Below are positions 1 to 8,853 of a stretch of DNA of 64,000 nt, in pieces. Position numbers and translations under genes: made by a program. The DNA comes from Pseudomonas wadenswilerensis (GTDB lineage: Bacteria; Pseudomonadota; Gammaproteobacteria; Pseudomonadales; Pseudomonadaceae). Position 1 is the first letter of the stretch. Each line of letters starts with the position of its first letter. The DNA lies in NCBI RefSeq assembly GCF_900497695.1, contig NZ_UIDD01000001.1:186001-250000 (forward strand). Direction: 5' to 3'. Below the pieces are notes generated by a model. It was not told the DNA's origin. It did no database searches and worked only from the letters and a program-made list of their open reading frames with translations.

Positions 1-522
1 GGCGTTGTTCAGGTAGCAGTAGCCACCCATGACGTCACTGGCGGCGTGATGTCCCGGTGGTCGGCAGAGGGCGAAGGCGCTGTGGGCGCCGGCCTGGATC
101 GCAGCCTGGGCGGTCAGGGCCACTTGCGCGGCGCTGTAGGCCGCTTGCCAGGTGCCAGCGGTAATCGGCGCGCCGGCATCGAAGCTGTAGTAACCGAGTT
201 CGCCATGCAGGCCGGTGGGTTTGACGCTGCGCAGGGTGCGCGCCGGCCAGGTGAAGGGCAGCAGGTCGCCTTCGTGGCCCAGTTGGGTCCAGCGCTGCCA
301 GGCACCTTCGAAGAAGTTCAGGTAATCGGCACTGTGCACGCGCAGCAAGGGCGCGCGGCCAAAATCGGCAGGGCCCTTGATTGCGCCCAGCTCGCGGGTT
401 TTTACCCGCTCCAGAACATGGTCGGCGCGCGAGGGCATCTCGAAGCAGGGCATCAGTTGCCCGTCGATCAGCTCGCAGCGGCCGTGGTGCAGGCGGTGGT
501 CATCGGAATAGATCGTCAGCAT
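1..522 (-). CDS. Histone deacetylase family / acetylpolyamine amidohydrolase (partial, C-terminus off window)
   Basis: The reading frame starts at ATG 522 and runs off the left edge, so only the first 174 residues are visible. The family is zinc-dependent and removes acetyl groups from acetyl-lysine or acetylpolyamines. Visible hallmarks are RPPGHHA with the paired catalytic histidines, followed by GGYCYLNN. In Pseudomonas such proteins usually act on acetylated polyamines, so a cytoplasmic acetylpolyamine deacetylase is the likeliest role; this is inferred. The start is supported by a GGAGAA ribosome-binding site. That leader also carries a perfect AACAACAA motif next to the ATG, a possible Crc/Hfq target. 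Confidence 0.85.
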   Translation of the reverse strand, partial: MLTIYSDDHRLHHGRCELIDGQLMPCFEMPSRADHVLERVKTRELGAIKGPADFGRAPLLRVHSADYLNFFEGAWQRWTQLGHEGDLLPFTWPARTLRSVKPTGLHGELGYYSFDAGAPITAGTWQAAYSAAQVALTAQAAIQAGAHSAFALCRPPGHHAASDVMGGYCYLNNA

Positions 523-523
523 T

Positions 524-531
524 TTGTTGTT
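524..531 (-). promoter_or_regulatory. Candidate Hfq/Crc (CA-motif) site at the deacetylase start codon
   Basis: On the minus strand AACAACAA lies between the ribosome-binding site and ATG 522. It matches the AAnAAnAA motif to which Hfq and Crc bind in Pseudomonas to block translation under catabolite repression. Crc is encoded at 54201-54980. Assignment is by motif and position only. Confidence 0.4.
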
Positions 532-663
532 CTCCGGGTCACTGGCGTCGCTCCATTGTTGGTGGCGCGGGTCCGGGGCAGAACGACGGAAACGGCCAAA
601 AGGGGATCAATATGGCCAACCTGGTTGTCCGGATTTCGCCCCCTGGCGGTGCAACCGTTGTAT

Positions 664-1656
664 TCAGGCGCGGAAGTGACTCGGTGCAACCCCGCTCCAG
701 CGCATGAAGGCGTGGCGAAAGCTGGCGGTTTCGCTGAAGCCCAGCAGTTCGGCGATGCGGTAGATGGGCAGCTGATCTTCGGCCAACAGCTGCTTGGCTC
801 GCTCGAAACGCAGTTCATCGAGCAGCTGTTGATAACTGCTGCCCAGCTCCTGCAGGTGCCGGCGCAAGGTGCGTGACGAGCAGTTCATCTGTCGCGCCAG
901 GCCTTCCAGGCCGGGAGCTGCATCGAGTTGGTCGAGCAGCAGCTGGCGGATCCGCCCGAGCCAGGCCTGGCGGCCGGTGAATTCCAGGTTAAGCCGCCGG
1001 CAGCGCTCGCTCATGGCCCGGTGGGTGATCAGGTCGGCCAGCGGCAGAGGTTGGTCCAGCCATGTGCGGGCGAAGGCGAAGGCATTGTCCGCGGCGTCGA
1101 AGCGCAACGGGCAGGCGAAGCTGTCGCCATACAGCGCATGGTAATCCGGGGTCGGGTGGGCGAAGCGTGCAGCCAGCAGTGGCAGCGGCTGGCCAAGCAG
1201 GTCGTCGCAGATGACTTTCAGCGAGGTCAGGCAGAACTCGGCATTGAAGGCTGCCAGCTGTGGTTCTTCGCGATAATCGCTGGCGCTGAACCAGACCCGC
1301 TCGCCATCGTCGATCAGGCGCAGCTGGAAAAGTGTTCCCAGTAGCGCCGGGTATTGCATCGCCAGACGCAAAGCGTCACCTAAGGTGGCACTGGAGAGCA
1401 GGGCGTAACCGAGCATGCCGTAGCAGGAAACATGCATGCGCCGGCCTAACTCCAGCCCCACTTCGCGGCGCCGGGCCACGGCATTGGCACACACCAGCAG
1501 CTCCTGGCGGGTGGTGATGCGCGAGTCGGCGCGGCCCAGGTCTGCTGGGCTGATGCCGCTGCCGGCAAGCAAGGCTTCATCGCCAGGGCCCTGGCCTTGA
1601 AAGGCTTGTAGAACCAAGGACACGGCGTTCAGGGTGGTGAGGTGTGAATGGAGCAT
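664..1656 (-). CDS. AraC-family transcriptional regulator
   Basis: This 330-residue cytoplasmic regulator has an N-terminal ligand-binding half of the arabinose-binding-like type (roughly residues 20-200) and a C-terminal AraC double helix-turn-helix (about 230-328). The segments RTLRRHLQELG and IAELLGFSETASFRHAF are the usual recognition-helix region. The whole protein resembles the OruR/ArgR-like class, but I cannot fix its effector. It starts at ATG 1656 behind AAAGAAG and is transcribed toward the deacetylase gene 141 bases downstream, which makes that gene a plausible target. No operator was identified. Confidence 0.85.
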   Translation of the reverse strand: MLHSHLTTLNAVSLVLQAFQGQGPGDEALLAGSGISPADLGRADSRITTRQELLVCANAVARRREVGLELGRRMHVSCYGMLGYALLSSATLGDALRLAMQYPALLGTLFQLRLIDDGERVWFSASDYREEPQLAAFNAEFCLTSLKVICDDLLGQPLPLLAARFAHPTPDYHALYGDSFACPLRFDAADNAFAFARTWLDQPLPLADLITHRAMSERCRRLNLEFTGRQAWLGRIRQLLLDQLDAAPGLEGLARQMNCSSRTLRRHLQELGSSYQQLLDELRFERAKQLLAEDQLPIYRIAELLGFSETASFRHAFMRWSGVAPSHFRA

Positions 1657-1716
1657 GCTCGGCTTCTTTCGACAGGTTGGCCGAACAAGTCGAGCAATTT
1701 GTATGCCTTCAGCCGC

Positions 1717-2709
1717 TTATAGCAATTCACCGCAAAGATCCTGTTCGACCAGGCGGCGTACCTCGGTAACCGGCAAGCCACAGCCCAGCAGCAACTGCAA
1801 CTTGCCGAACAACGCCTCACGGGTCATGCCGGCCCCCGACAGCACGCCGACCTGACGCAAGCGGCTGCCGGCCTCGTAGACATCCAGTTCGACCCCGCCT
1901 TCATGGCACTGGGTGATGGCGACTACGACGATGCCACGTGCCCGAGCCTCAGCCAGGGCCGCGAGAAAGTCGGGGTTGTCGGATGGGCCGGTGCCACTGC
2001 CGAAGCACTCCAGGATCAGGCCCTGTGCACCGCTGGCGAGCGCGGCCTGCAACAGCGGCGCGCCAAACCCCGGCACCAGGGGCAGCACCGCGACATTGGC
2101 GAGCTGTTTTGGCTGGCGATAGTCGAGCGCTGCCGGCAAGGGCTGCGGCGTGGCAGAACCTGCAAAGCGCTTCAGGGTGACGAATGGATGACGGCCAAAA
2201 CTGCGTACCTTGGCCGTACGGTGCGGGGCCAGCAGTTCACCGTGAAAGTACAGTTGCACACCCGGCGGGACGCCGGCAGCCAGGGCTTGTAGTGCCCCGG
2301 TGAGGTTTTCCCAGGCATCGCTGTCGGCCACGCCGGCTGGCAGCATGGAGCCGGTGAACAGCACCGCGGCCTGCAGGCCAAGCAACTGGAAGCTCAACGC
2401 CGCGGCGCTGTAAGCCAGGGTGTCGGTGCCATGCAGCACCAGCACGGCATCGCAACCTTGCCCGTCGACCGCCTCGATAATCGCTGCGCGTAGGCGCTGC
2501 CAGTACTGCGGGGTCATGTTGGCGCTGTCGATCAGTGGCAGCAGTTCTCGGAACTGCCAGGCGGGCAGGTCGGCCTGCCCGGCCAGATGCTCGCGCATCC
2601 TTTGCTCGAAGTCCGAGGCCGGGGCCAGGCCATTGGCGCTGTTTTGCATGCCGATGGTGCCGCCGGTGTACAGCACCATGATGTTGCGGGCCGGTTGCGC
2701 AGTTGCCAT
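1717..2709 (-). CDS. ansA: L-asparaginase, cytoplasmic type
   Basis: Hydrolyses L-asparagine to aspartate and ammonia. The 330-residue protein shows both catalytic threonine motifs of the asparaginase/glutaminase family: YTGGTIGM near the N-terminus (about residues 14-21) and LHGTDTLAY at about 98. There is no signal peptide, unlike the periplasmic glutaminase-asparaginase of Pseudomonas, so a cytoplasmic enzyme is expected. GGAGACA lies 8 bases before ATG 2709. It follows the AGCS symporter gene and aspA on the same strand, which suggests a joint asparagine-to-fumarate route. The symbol is given by family and is not certain. Confidence 0.85.
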   Translation of the reverse strand: MATAQPARNIMVLYTGGTIGMQNSANGLAPASDFEQRMREHLAGQADLPAWQFRELLPLIDSANMTPQYWQRLRAAIIEAVDGQGCDAVLVLHGTDTLAYSAAALSFQLLGLQAAVLFTGSMLPAGVADSDAWENLTGALQALAAGVPPGVQLYFHGELLAPHRTAKVRSFGRHPFVTLKRFAGSATPQPLPAALDYRQPKQLANVAVLPLVPGFGAPLLQAALASGAQGLILECFGSGTGPSDNPDFLAALAEARARGIVVVAITQCHEGGVELDVYEAGSRLRQVGVLSGAGMTREALFGKLQLLLGCGLPVTEVRRLVEQDLCGELL

Positions 2710-2771
2710 CGCCTGTCTCCGTGGTCAGCTTGAGGAAGACCGACCACAGTACGCCATCACCGCGCAGGCTG

Positions 2772-4181
2772 TCAGCGCTTGGAGTCTTCGACCTTGGCTG
2801 GCCAGGCTTTGGTGTCGAGGTCGAGGTCGGCGAACTTGGCCGAATCGAACACCGGCGTTTTCACCCCGGCAGCGCGCTGGTCGTCGTAGTCGCGCAGCAC
2901 GCGCATGGCCACCTTGAACAACAGGGCCAGGGCGATCAGGTTGACGAAGGCCAGGCAGGTCATGGTGATGTCGGCGAACGCGAACACCGTGCCCAGGTTC
3001 TGCACCGCGCCCCAGAAGATCAGCAGCAACACCAGTGCGCGGTAGCCGATCAGGGCCTTGCGGTTGTCACCGACCAGAAAGCGCAGGTTGCTCTCGCCCA
3101 GGTAGTAGTTGTAGAGGATCGAGGTGAACACGAACAGCGCCAGGGCGACACTGATGAAGATCCGCCCCCAGTCACCGACTACGGCAGCCAGCGAGTTCTG
3201 GGTCAGGGCGATGCCGTCGCCTTCGAAGCCCGGGGTATAGAAGCCCGAGAGCAGGATCAGCAAGGCGGTGCAGGTGCAGATGATGAAGGTGTCGAGGAAC
3301 ACCGAGAACGCCTGGACTACGCCCTGGGCAATCGGGTGGTCGACCTGGGCCACGGCGGCGACGTTGGGTGCGCTGCCAAGGCCGGCTTCGTTGGCGAACA
3401 CGCCGCGTTTGACGCCCATGATGATGGCGCTGCCGACCAGGCCACCAAAGGCCTGATCCAGGCCGAAGGCGCTCTTGACGATGGTCATCAGCATGTCCGG
3501 TACCTGGTCGAACTGCAGCACGATCACGTACAGGGTCACGGCGATGTAGGCCAGGGTCTTGACCGGTACCAGCAGGTCGGCGACGGCGGCGATGCGCTTG
3601 ATGCCGCCGATGAACACCAGGCCCAGCAGCACGGCCAGGGCAATGCCGGTATAGGTGGTGTCGAACTGGAAGGCGTTGTTCAGCGAGTGGGTCACGGCGT
3701 GGGCTTGCAGGCCGTTGAAGGCGAAGCCGAAGGTGATCAGCAGCAGGAACGCCATGACCATGCCCAGCCAGCGTTTGCCCAGGCCATGTTCGATGTAATA
3801 CGACGGGCCGCCGCGGTACTGGCCTTCGCTGTCGCAACGCTTGTACAGCTGGCCGAGGGTACATTCGATGAAGCTGCTGGACATACCCACCAGCGCCGTC
3901 ACCCACATCCAGAACACCGCGCCGGGGCCACCGAGGGTCACGGCGATGCCGACACCGGCAATATTGCCCGCACCGACGCGGCCGGCGAGGCTGAGCATCA
4001 GCGCCTGGAAGGAGCTGAGCTGTTCGCTGCTGCTGCGCAGGCTGTCGCGAAATACCGAAAACATGTGGGTGAAGTAACGCAACTGAACGAAACGCGAGCG
4101 GATCGTGAAGTAACTGCCCAGACCGACAATGAGCACGATCAGTACCTTGCCCGAGAGGAAGTCGTTAATGACTTCAAGCAT
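2772..4181 (-). CDS. Sodium:alanine symporter family (AGCS) amino-acid carrier
   Basis: An integral inner-membrane carrier of 469 residues with about 10-11 hydrophobic segments. AGCS carriers import alanine, glycine, or glutamine/asparagine with Na+. Family hallmarks are GVGAGNIAGVG near residue 85 and GVKRGVFANEAGLGS in the middle of the protein. An in-frame extension upstream to 4400 exists, but it has no membrane-protein character and overlaps the REP pair. ATG 4181, preceded by GAGGAA and beginning MLEVINDFLSG, is the family-like start. Its position between asparaginase and aspA makes asparagine, aspartate-family amino acids or alanine likely substrates; this is inference. Confidence 0.88.
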   Translation of the reverse strand: MLEVINDFLSGKVLIVLIVGLGSYFTIRSRFVQLRYFTHMFSVFRDSLRSSSEQLSSFQALMLSLAGRVGAGNIAGVGIAVTLGGPGAVFWMWVTALVGMSSSFIECTLGQLYKRCDSEGQYRGGPSYYIEHGLGKRWLGMVMAFLLLITFGFAFNGLQAHAVTHSLNNAFQFDTTYTGIALAVLLGLVFIGGIKRIAAVADLLVPVKTLAYIAVTLYVIVLQFDQVPDMLMTIVKSAFGLDQAFGGLVGSAIIMGVKRGVFANEAGLGSAPNVAAVAQVDHPIAQGVVQAFSVFLDTFIICTCTALLILLSGFYTPGFEGDGIALTQNSLAAVVGDWGRIFISVALALFVFTSILYNYYLGESNLRFLVGDNRKALIGYRALVLLLIFWGAVQNLGTVFAFADITMTCLAFVNLIALALLFKVAMRVLRDYDDQRAAGVKTPVFDSAKFADLDLDTKAWPAKVEDSKR

Positions 4182-4314
4182 GGAGTGTTCCTCGCTTTTA
4201 ATGGCTTTTACTGCGTGTAGCGCCGGGGTGCTGGCACGCAAGAGGGCGGGCACTATACCGATGCGAGCGCCGCGCGTCTGCCTTGGCGTGGCGGATATGC
4301 CCTGTGCTTGCCAT

Positions 4315-4402
4315 TGTGGGAGCTGGCGTTGCCAGCGATGCGGGCGCCGCGCAGTAGCTGAAACCGTGCGGGTTTTATCGCCGGCAAGGCCGGCTCCCAC
4401 AG
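4315..4402. repeat. REP-type inverted repeat pair
   Basis: TGTGGGAGCTGGC at the left and GCCGGCTCCCACA at the right face each other around a GC-rich middle. Both arms carry the short GGCAAGGCC-like inner palindrome typical of Pseudomonas REP elements. The pair at 20949-21020 is of the same type. Confidence 0.75.
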
Positions 4403-4427
4403 GGATAGAAGGTGCGGCAGGAGGGCA

Positions 4428-4462
4428 TAAAAAAAGGGCCCGGGGAGTGATCCCTGGGCCCT
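4428..4462 (-). terminator. Rho-independent terminator of aspA
   Basis: Read on the minus strand, a 12-bp stem (4451-4462 with 4435-4446, one G-U pair) closes a 4-base loop and is followed by an uninterrupted run of U. It starts 55 bases after the aspA stop codon. Confidence 0.85.
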
Positions 4463-4516
4463 CAAAAGGTGAGAGGTGTCTAGTCCCTCGACCTGGTGAG
4501 CGTGTTACAGCATCGG

Positions 4517-5941
4517 TTACGCCTTGAGCGGCACCAGACGCGGAGCAATCATGTTTTCCGGACGCAGGATGTCGTTGAGCATCTCTTCGTCCAGCAGGCC
4601 TTCCTCACGTACCAGTTCCAGCACACCACGGCCGCTTTCCAGGGCGATGGCAGCGATACGGGTCGCGTTTTCGTAGCCGATGTACGGGTTCAGGGCAGTG
4701 ACCAGGCCGATCGAATGTTCGACCAGTTCGCGGCAGCGCTGTTCGTTGGCGGTGATACCGACGATGCAGTGCTCGCGCAGCATGTCCATGGCGCGTTGCA
4801 GCAGGCGGATCGAGTCGAAGATCTTGTAGGCGATCAGCGGCTCCATGACGTTCAGCTGCAACTGGCCACCTTCGGCCGCGACGGTCAGGGCCAGGTCGTT
4901 GCCCATGATGGCGAAGGCCACCTGGTTGACCGCTTCCGGGATTACCGGGTTGACCTTGCCTGGCATGATCGAGCTGCCTGGCTGACGCGCCGGCAGGTTG
5001 ATTTCGTTGATGCCGGTGCGTGGGCCGCTGGACAGCAGACGCAGGTCGTTGCAGATCTTCGACAGCTTGACCGCGGTACGCTTGAGCATGCCCGAGAACA
5101 GGACGAAGGCGCCCATGTCCGAGGTGGCTTCGATCAGGTCGGCAGCCGGTACCAGCGGCTGGCCGCTGATGGTGGCCAGGCGCTGTACGGCCAGGAGCTG
5201 ATAGCCTGGGTCGGCGTTGATGCCGGTACCGATGGCGGTACCACCCAGGTTGATTTCGGTCAGCAGCTCTGGCGCCAGGGAACGCAGACGGTTGAGGTCT
5301 TCGGTCATGGTGGTGGCGAAGGCGCGGAATTCCTGGCCCAGGGTCATCGGCACGGCGTCCTGCAGCTGGGTACGGCCCATCTTCAGTACGTGGTCGAATT
5401 CCTGACCTTTGGCAGCGAAGGCCTGGATCAGGCTGTCGAGGCTGGCCAGCAGGGCGTCGTGACCCAGCAGCAGACCCAGACGGATCGCGGTCGGGTAGGC
5501 GTCGTTGGTCGACTGCGCCATGTTCACGTCGTTGTTCGGGTGCAGGTACTTGTACTCGCCTTTCTGGTGGCCCATGGCCTCCAGCGCGATGTTGGCGATC
5601 ACTTCGTTGGCGTTCATGTTGGTAGAAGTACCAGCACCGCCTTGAATCATGTCGACCACGAACTGCTCGTGGTAGTCGCCGCGGATCAGGCGGGCGCAAG
5701 CCTCGCTGATGGCAGCGTGCTTGGCATCGCTCAGGTGACCCAGCTCACGGTTGGCGTCGGCAGCAGCCTGCTTGACCATGGCCAGGGCCACAACCAGTTT
5801 AGGGTAGTGCGACAGCGGAACGCCGGAGAGGTGGAAGTTGTTGGCAGCACGCAGAGTCTGGATACCGTAGTAGGCATCAGCAGGGACTTCGAGGGTGCCA
5901 AGCAGATCTTTTTCGACACGGAACGATGCAGCAGCGGACAT
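4517..5941 (-). CDS. aspA: Aspartate ammonia-lyase (aspartase)
   Basis: Catalyses reversible deamination of L-aspartate to fumarate plus ammonia. The 474-residue length fits aspartases. The fumarase/aspartase signature GSSIMPGKVNP is present in the flexible catalytic loop (about residue 320), and the N-terminus reads EKDLLGTLEVP, an aspartase pattern. ATG 5941 is preferred over an ATG four codons upstream because it gives the family start MSAAASF; the GAG upstream is a weak ribosome-binding site for either. The gene has its own terminator and is divergent from a LysR gene. A T-N11-A palindrome lies in the shared promoter region. Confidence 0.95.
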   Translation of the reverse strand: MSAAASFRVEKDLLGTLEVPADAYYGIQTLRAANNFHLSGVPLSHYPKLVVALAMVKQAAADANRELGHLSDAKHAAISEACARLIRGDYHEQFVVDMIQGGAGTSTNMNANEVIANIALEAMGHQKGEYKYLHPNNDVNMAQSTNDAYPTAIRLGLLLGHDALLASLDSLIQAFAAKGQEFDHVLKMGRTQLQDAVPMTLGQEFRAFATTMTEDLNRLRSLAPELLTEINLGGTAIGTGINADPGYQLLAVQRLATISGQPLVPAADLIEATSDMGAFVLFSGMLKRTAVKLSKICNDLRLLSSGPRTGINEINLPARQPGSSIMPGKVNPVIPEAVNQVAFAIMGNDLALTVAAEGGQLQLNVMEPLIAYKIFDSIRLLQRAMDMLREHCIVGITANEQRCRELVEHSIGLVTALNPYIGYENATRIAAIALESGRGVLELVREEGLLDEEMLNDILRPENMIAPRLVPLKA

Positions 5942-6037
5942 GATAGATATCATCTCGAGTTTGGCCCGGCACATGCCGGAATGGCGCCAATCCTAGGCTT
6001 GCGCCGATTTTGCGGCCAATGCTGTTGCGCGCTAACC

Positions 6038-6054
6038 TATGCACAAACGGCATA
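6038..6054. promoter_or_regulatory. Candidate LysR-type operator between aspA and the LysR gene
   Basis: TATGC-N7-GCATA is a perfect dyad with the T-N11-A core expected for LysR-type regulators. It lies about 97 bases upstream of aspA and 64 bases upstream of the LysR start, a normal position for a divergent LysR operator. Binding is inferred. Confidence 0.5.
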
Positions 6055-6118
6055 CAGGTTGGTGTGACGCCAACTGCCGATCGAGCGTGTTCAATTTTGG
6101 TGCATGCCTGGAGAGCCC

Positions 6119-7030
6119 ATGAACCTTGAGAGCAAATGGCTGGAAGACTTCAGCGCCCTGGCCGCGACCCGCAGTTTTTCCCAGGCCGCCGAGCGCCGTT
6201 TCGTCACCCAGCCGGCCTTCAGCCGGCGGATTCGCAGCCTGGAAGCGGCGCTGGGGCTGACCCTGGTCAACCGTTCACGCACGCCTATCGAGCTGACGGC
6301 GGCGGGGCAGTTGTTTCTGGTGACGGCGCGTACGGTGGTTGATCAGTTGGGCGAGGTGCTGCGCCATCTGCATCACCTGGAAGGCGGGCAGGGCGAGGTG
6401 ATCCAGGTGTCGGCGGCGCACTCGCTGGCGCTGGGGTTCTTTCCACGCTGGATTGCGCAACTGCGTAACGACGGCCTGAACATTGCCACGCGCCTGGTGG
6501 CGACCAACGTCGGCGACGCCGTGCATGCCCTGCGCGAAGGCGGCTGCGACCTGATGCTGGCCTTCTACGACCCGGATGCAGCCTTGCAGATGGATGCGGA
6601 AATTTTCCCGTCGCTGCACCTGGGCCATACCGAGATGTTGCCGGTGTGCGCCGCCGATGCCGAGGGCAAGCCGCTGTTCGACCTGGAAGGCGAGGGCAGT
6701 GTGCCGTTGCTGGCCTACAGCGCTGGGGCGTTCCTCGGACGTTCGGTCAATCTGCTGCTGCGCCAGCGCAACCTGCGTTTTACCACTGTCTATGAAACGG
6801 CGATGGCCGACAGCCTCAAGAGCATGGCCCTTGAAGGCCTGGGCATCGCCTGGGTACCACGGCTGTCGGCGCGGGCCGAGCTTGAGCGCGGTGAGCTGGT
6901 GATTTGCGGCGGCAGCCAGTGGCACGTACCACTGGAAATCCGCCTGTATCGCTGCGCCCTGGTGCGCAAGGCCAACGTGCGCCTGCTGTGGCGCAAGCTG
7001 GAGGGCGGTTCGCCAGCCGCCGGGGCTTGA
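6119..7030 (+). CDS. LysR-family transcriptional regulator, divergent from aspA
   Basis: This 303-residue protein has an N-terminal winged helix-turn-helix (residues 1-62, with [20 protein letters not shown]) and a periplasmic-binding-protein-like effector domain (about 90-295). ATG 6119 behind GGAGAG is chosen over an ATG five codons upstream, which has no ribosome-binding site. The divergent arrangement with aspA and the T-N11-A dyad between them suggest that it controls aspA and itself, perhaps in response to aspartate or a related compound; that is inference. It ends about 200 bases before purE and is separated from it by a strong hairpin. Confidence 0.85.
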   Translation: MNLESKWLEDFSALAATRSFSQAAERRFVTQPAFSRRIRSLEAALGLTLVNRSRTPIELTAAGQLFLVTARTVVDQLGEVLRHLHHLEGGQGEVIQVSAAHSLALGFFPRWIAQLRNDGLNIATRLVATNVGDAVHALREGGCDLMLAFYDPDAALQMDAEIFPSLHLGHTEMLPVCAADAEGKPLFDLEGEGSVPLLAYSAGAFLGRSVNLLLRQRNLRFTTVYETAMADSLKSMALEGLGIAWVPRLSARAELERGELVICGGSQWHVPLEIRLYRCALVRKANVRLLWRKLEGGSPAAGA

Positions 7031-7107
7031 CCCGAAAGTCAGCCAAAGCCCCGAAAAATAAGGCCGACAGTTGGTCGTCAGGGTGCATCCAAGACGTTCC
7101 TTTGCGG

Positions 7108-7113
7108 TATACT
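7108..7113 (+). promoter_or_regulatory. Candidate -10 element upstream of the purE leader hairpin
   Basis: TATACT is a near-consensus sigma-70 -10 hexamer. I see no good -35 at 16-18 bases upstream. If active it would start an RNA near 7120, giving a leader of about 110 bases before purE that contains the hairpin at 7153-7193. Confidence 0.4.
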
Positions 7114-7152
7114 GCGCGGCCTTTGGTCGGTATGCCCGGCCCTAATTCGTAT

Positions 7153-7193
7153 AACAAGCCACGCCGGTCGTCCCGCGTGGCTTGTTGTTTTTT
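7153..7193 (+). terminator. Terminator-like hairpin in the purE leader
   Basis: A perfect 12-bp stem (AACAAGCCACGC at 7153-7164 with 7175-7186) has a 10-base loop and is followed by GTTTTTT. It ends 38 bases before the purE ATG. It may end the upstream LysR transcript, define a small RNA starting near 7120, or attenuate purEK. Confidence 0.75.
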
Positions 7194-7230
7194 GACGCGC
7201 CTGCGGGCGCCCAAGAGAAGAGGCTCGACG

Positions 7231-7722
7231 ATGAGTGCACTGGTTGGCGTGATCATGGGCTCCAAGTCCGATTGGTCCACCCTTAGCCACACCGCCGATA
7301 TGCTGGAAAAACTCGGCATTCCCTACGAGGTCAAGGTGGTGTCTGCCCACCGGACCCCGGACCTGCTGTTCCAGTATGCCGAAGAGGCCGAAGGCCGTGG
7401 CATCGAGGTGATCATCGCCGGCGCCGGTGGCGCTGCCCACCTGCCAGGCATGTGCGCGGCCAAGACCCACCTGCCGGTGCTGGGCGTGCCGGTACAGTCG
7501 TCGATGCTTTCCGGTGTCGACTCGCTGCTGTCGATCGTGCAGATGCCAGCCGGTATTCCGGTAGCCACCCTGGCCATCGGCAAGGCCGGTGCGATCAACG
7601 CCGCGCTGCTCTCGGCGAGCATCCTCGGCGCCAAGCACCCGCAGTTCCACACTGTGCTCAAACAGTTCCGCACTGAACAGACAGACAACGTTCTGGACCA
7701 TCCAGATCCGCGCCAGGCCTGA
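7231..7722 (+). CDS. purE: 5-(carboxyamino)imidazole ribonucleotide mutase
   Basis: Converts N5-CAIR to CAIR in purine synthesis. The 163-residue length is exactly that of class I bacterial PurE. The N-terminal MGSKSDW forms the nucleotide-binding loop, and SAHRTPD and [11 protein letters not shown] complete the active site. ATG 7231 is preceded by GAGAAGAGG. The in-frame extension upstream runs through the leader hairpin and is not coding. purK follows after 10 bases, so the two form an operon. Confidence 0.96.
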   Translation: MSALVGVIMGSKSDWSTLSHTADMLEKLGIPYEVKVVSAHRTPDLLFQYAEEAEGRGIEVIIAGAGGAAHLPGMCAAKTHLPVLGVPVQSSMLSGVDSLLSIVQMPAGIPVATLAIGKAGAINAALLSASILGAKHPQFHTVLKQFRTEQTDNVLDHPDPRQA

Positions 7723-7732
7723 GGTCAAAAGC

Positions 7733-8815
7733 ATGAAAATCGGTGTAATCGGTGGCGGCCAGCTGGGCCGCATGTTGGCCCTGGCAGGTACCCCGCTGGG
7801 CATGAACTTCGCTTTCCTCGACCCGGCTCCGGACGCCTGCGCGGCGCCTCTGGGCGAGCACCTGCGCGCCGATTACGGTGACCAGGATCACCTGCGGCAG
7901 CTGGCTGACGAAGTTGACCTGGTGACCTTCGAGTTCGAAAGCGTCCCGGCTGAAACCGTGGCCTTCCTGTCGCAGTTCGTGCCGGTCTACCCGAGTGCCG
8001 AGTCGCTGCGCATCGCCCGCGATCGCTGGTTCGAAAAGAGCATGTTCAAGGACCTGGGCATTCCCACTCCGGCCTTCGCCGATATTCAGTCGCAAGCCGA
8101 CCTGGATGCCGCCGTTGCCAGCATCGGCCTGCCTGCCGTGCTCAAGACCCGCACCCTGGGTTATGACGGCAAAGGTCAGAAAGTGCTGCGAACTGCCGAG
8201 GATGTTGTAGGCACCTTCGCCGAACTGGGCAGCGTCCCGTGCCTGCTCGAAGGTTTCGTGCCGTTCACCGGCGAAGTGTCGCTGATCGCCGTGCGCGCCC
8301 GTGATGGCGAAACCCGTTTCTACCCGTTGGTGCACAACACCCACGAGAGCGGCATCCTGCGCCTGTCGGTGGCCAGCGAAGACCACTTGCTCCAGAGCCT
8401 GGCCGAAGACTACGCCGGCCGCGTGCTCAAGCAACTTGACTATGTCGGCGTGCTGGCCTTCGAATTCTTCGAAGTCGATGGCGGCCTCAAGGCCAACGAG
8501 ATCGCCCCGCGGGTGCACAACTCCGGGCACTGGACCATCGAAGGCGCCGAGTGCAGCCAGTTCGAAAACCACCTGCGCGCCGTTGCCGGCCTGCCGCTGG
8601 GTTCGACTGCCAAGGTCGGCGAAAGCGCCATGCTCAACTTCATCGGTGAAGTGCCGGCGGTCGACAAGGTGATTGCCATCGACGAATGCCACCTGCACCA
8701 CTACGGCAAGGCCTTCAAGGTCGGGCGCAAGGTCGGCCATGCCACCCTGCGTTGCGACGACATGGCGACCCTGGAGCAAAAAATCCAGCAAGTCGAAGCC
8801 CTGATCAAGGGCTGA
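7733..8815 (+). CDS. purK: 5-(carboxyamino)imidazole ribonucleotide synthase
   Basis: ATP-grasp enzyme that carboxylates AIR with bicarbonate to N5-CAIR, the substrate of PurE. The protein has 360 residues. IGVIGGGQLGRM at the N-terminus is the preATP-grasp motif. The ATP-grasp core includes KTRTLGYDGKGQ (about residue 140), and EIAPRVHNSGHWT near 258 holds the metal and substrate site. The start is ATG 7733, with only 10 bases after purE and GAGG within them. PurE and PurK act in sequence in the cytoplasm. Confidence 0.96.
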   Translation: MKIGVIGGGQLGRMLALAGTPLGMNFAFLDPAPDACAAPLGEHLRADYGDQDHLRQLADEVDLVTFEFESVPAETVAFLSQFVPVYPSAESLRIARDRWFEKSMFKDLGIPTPAFADIQSQADLDAAVASIGLPAVLKTRTLGYDGKGQKVLRTAEDVVGTFAELGSVPCLLEGFVPFTGEVSLIAVRARDGETRFYPLVHNTHESGILRLSVASEDHLLQSLAEDYAGRVLKQLDYVGVLAFEFFEVDGGLKANEIAPRVHNSGHWTIEGAECSQFENHLRAVAGLPLGSTAKVGESAMLNFIGEVPAVDKVIAIDECHLHHYGKAFKVGRKVGHATLRCDDMATLEQKIQQVEALIKG

Positions 8816-8853
8816 AGGGAACCTTCCCGCTGCTCTATCCCTCTGATGGCAGG

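Larger units (their letters stand above)
4182..4516. other. Intergenic region without a gene between the AGCS carrier and aspA
   Basis: These 335 bases contain the carrier's ribosome-binding site at the left end, a REP inverted pair (4315-4402) and the aspA terminator (4428-4462). No further coding sequence is supported. Confidence 0.7.

Noticed and set aside
1..522. Eukaryote-derived histone deacetylase acquired by transfer
   Set aside because: Bacterial acetylpolyamine amidohydrolases share this fold and motifs, and the gene has native base composition and a normal Pseudomonas setting.
4181..4400. N-terminal extension of the AGCS carrier up to 4400
   Set aside because: The extra 73 residues are Arg-rich, run through the REP pair and precede a good ribosome-binding site plus ATG at 4181.
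6904..7230. Extended PurE reading frame beginning inside the LysR gene
   Set aside because: It crosses the leader hairpin, and PurE from ATG 7231 already has the exact class I length of 163 residues.
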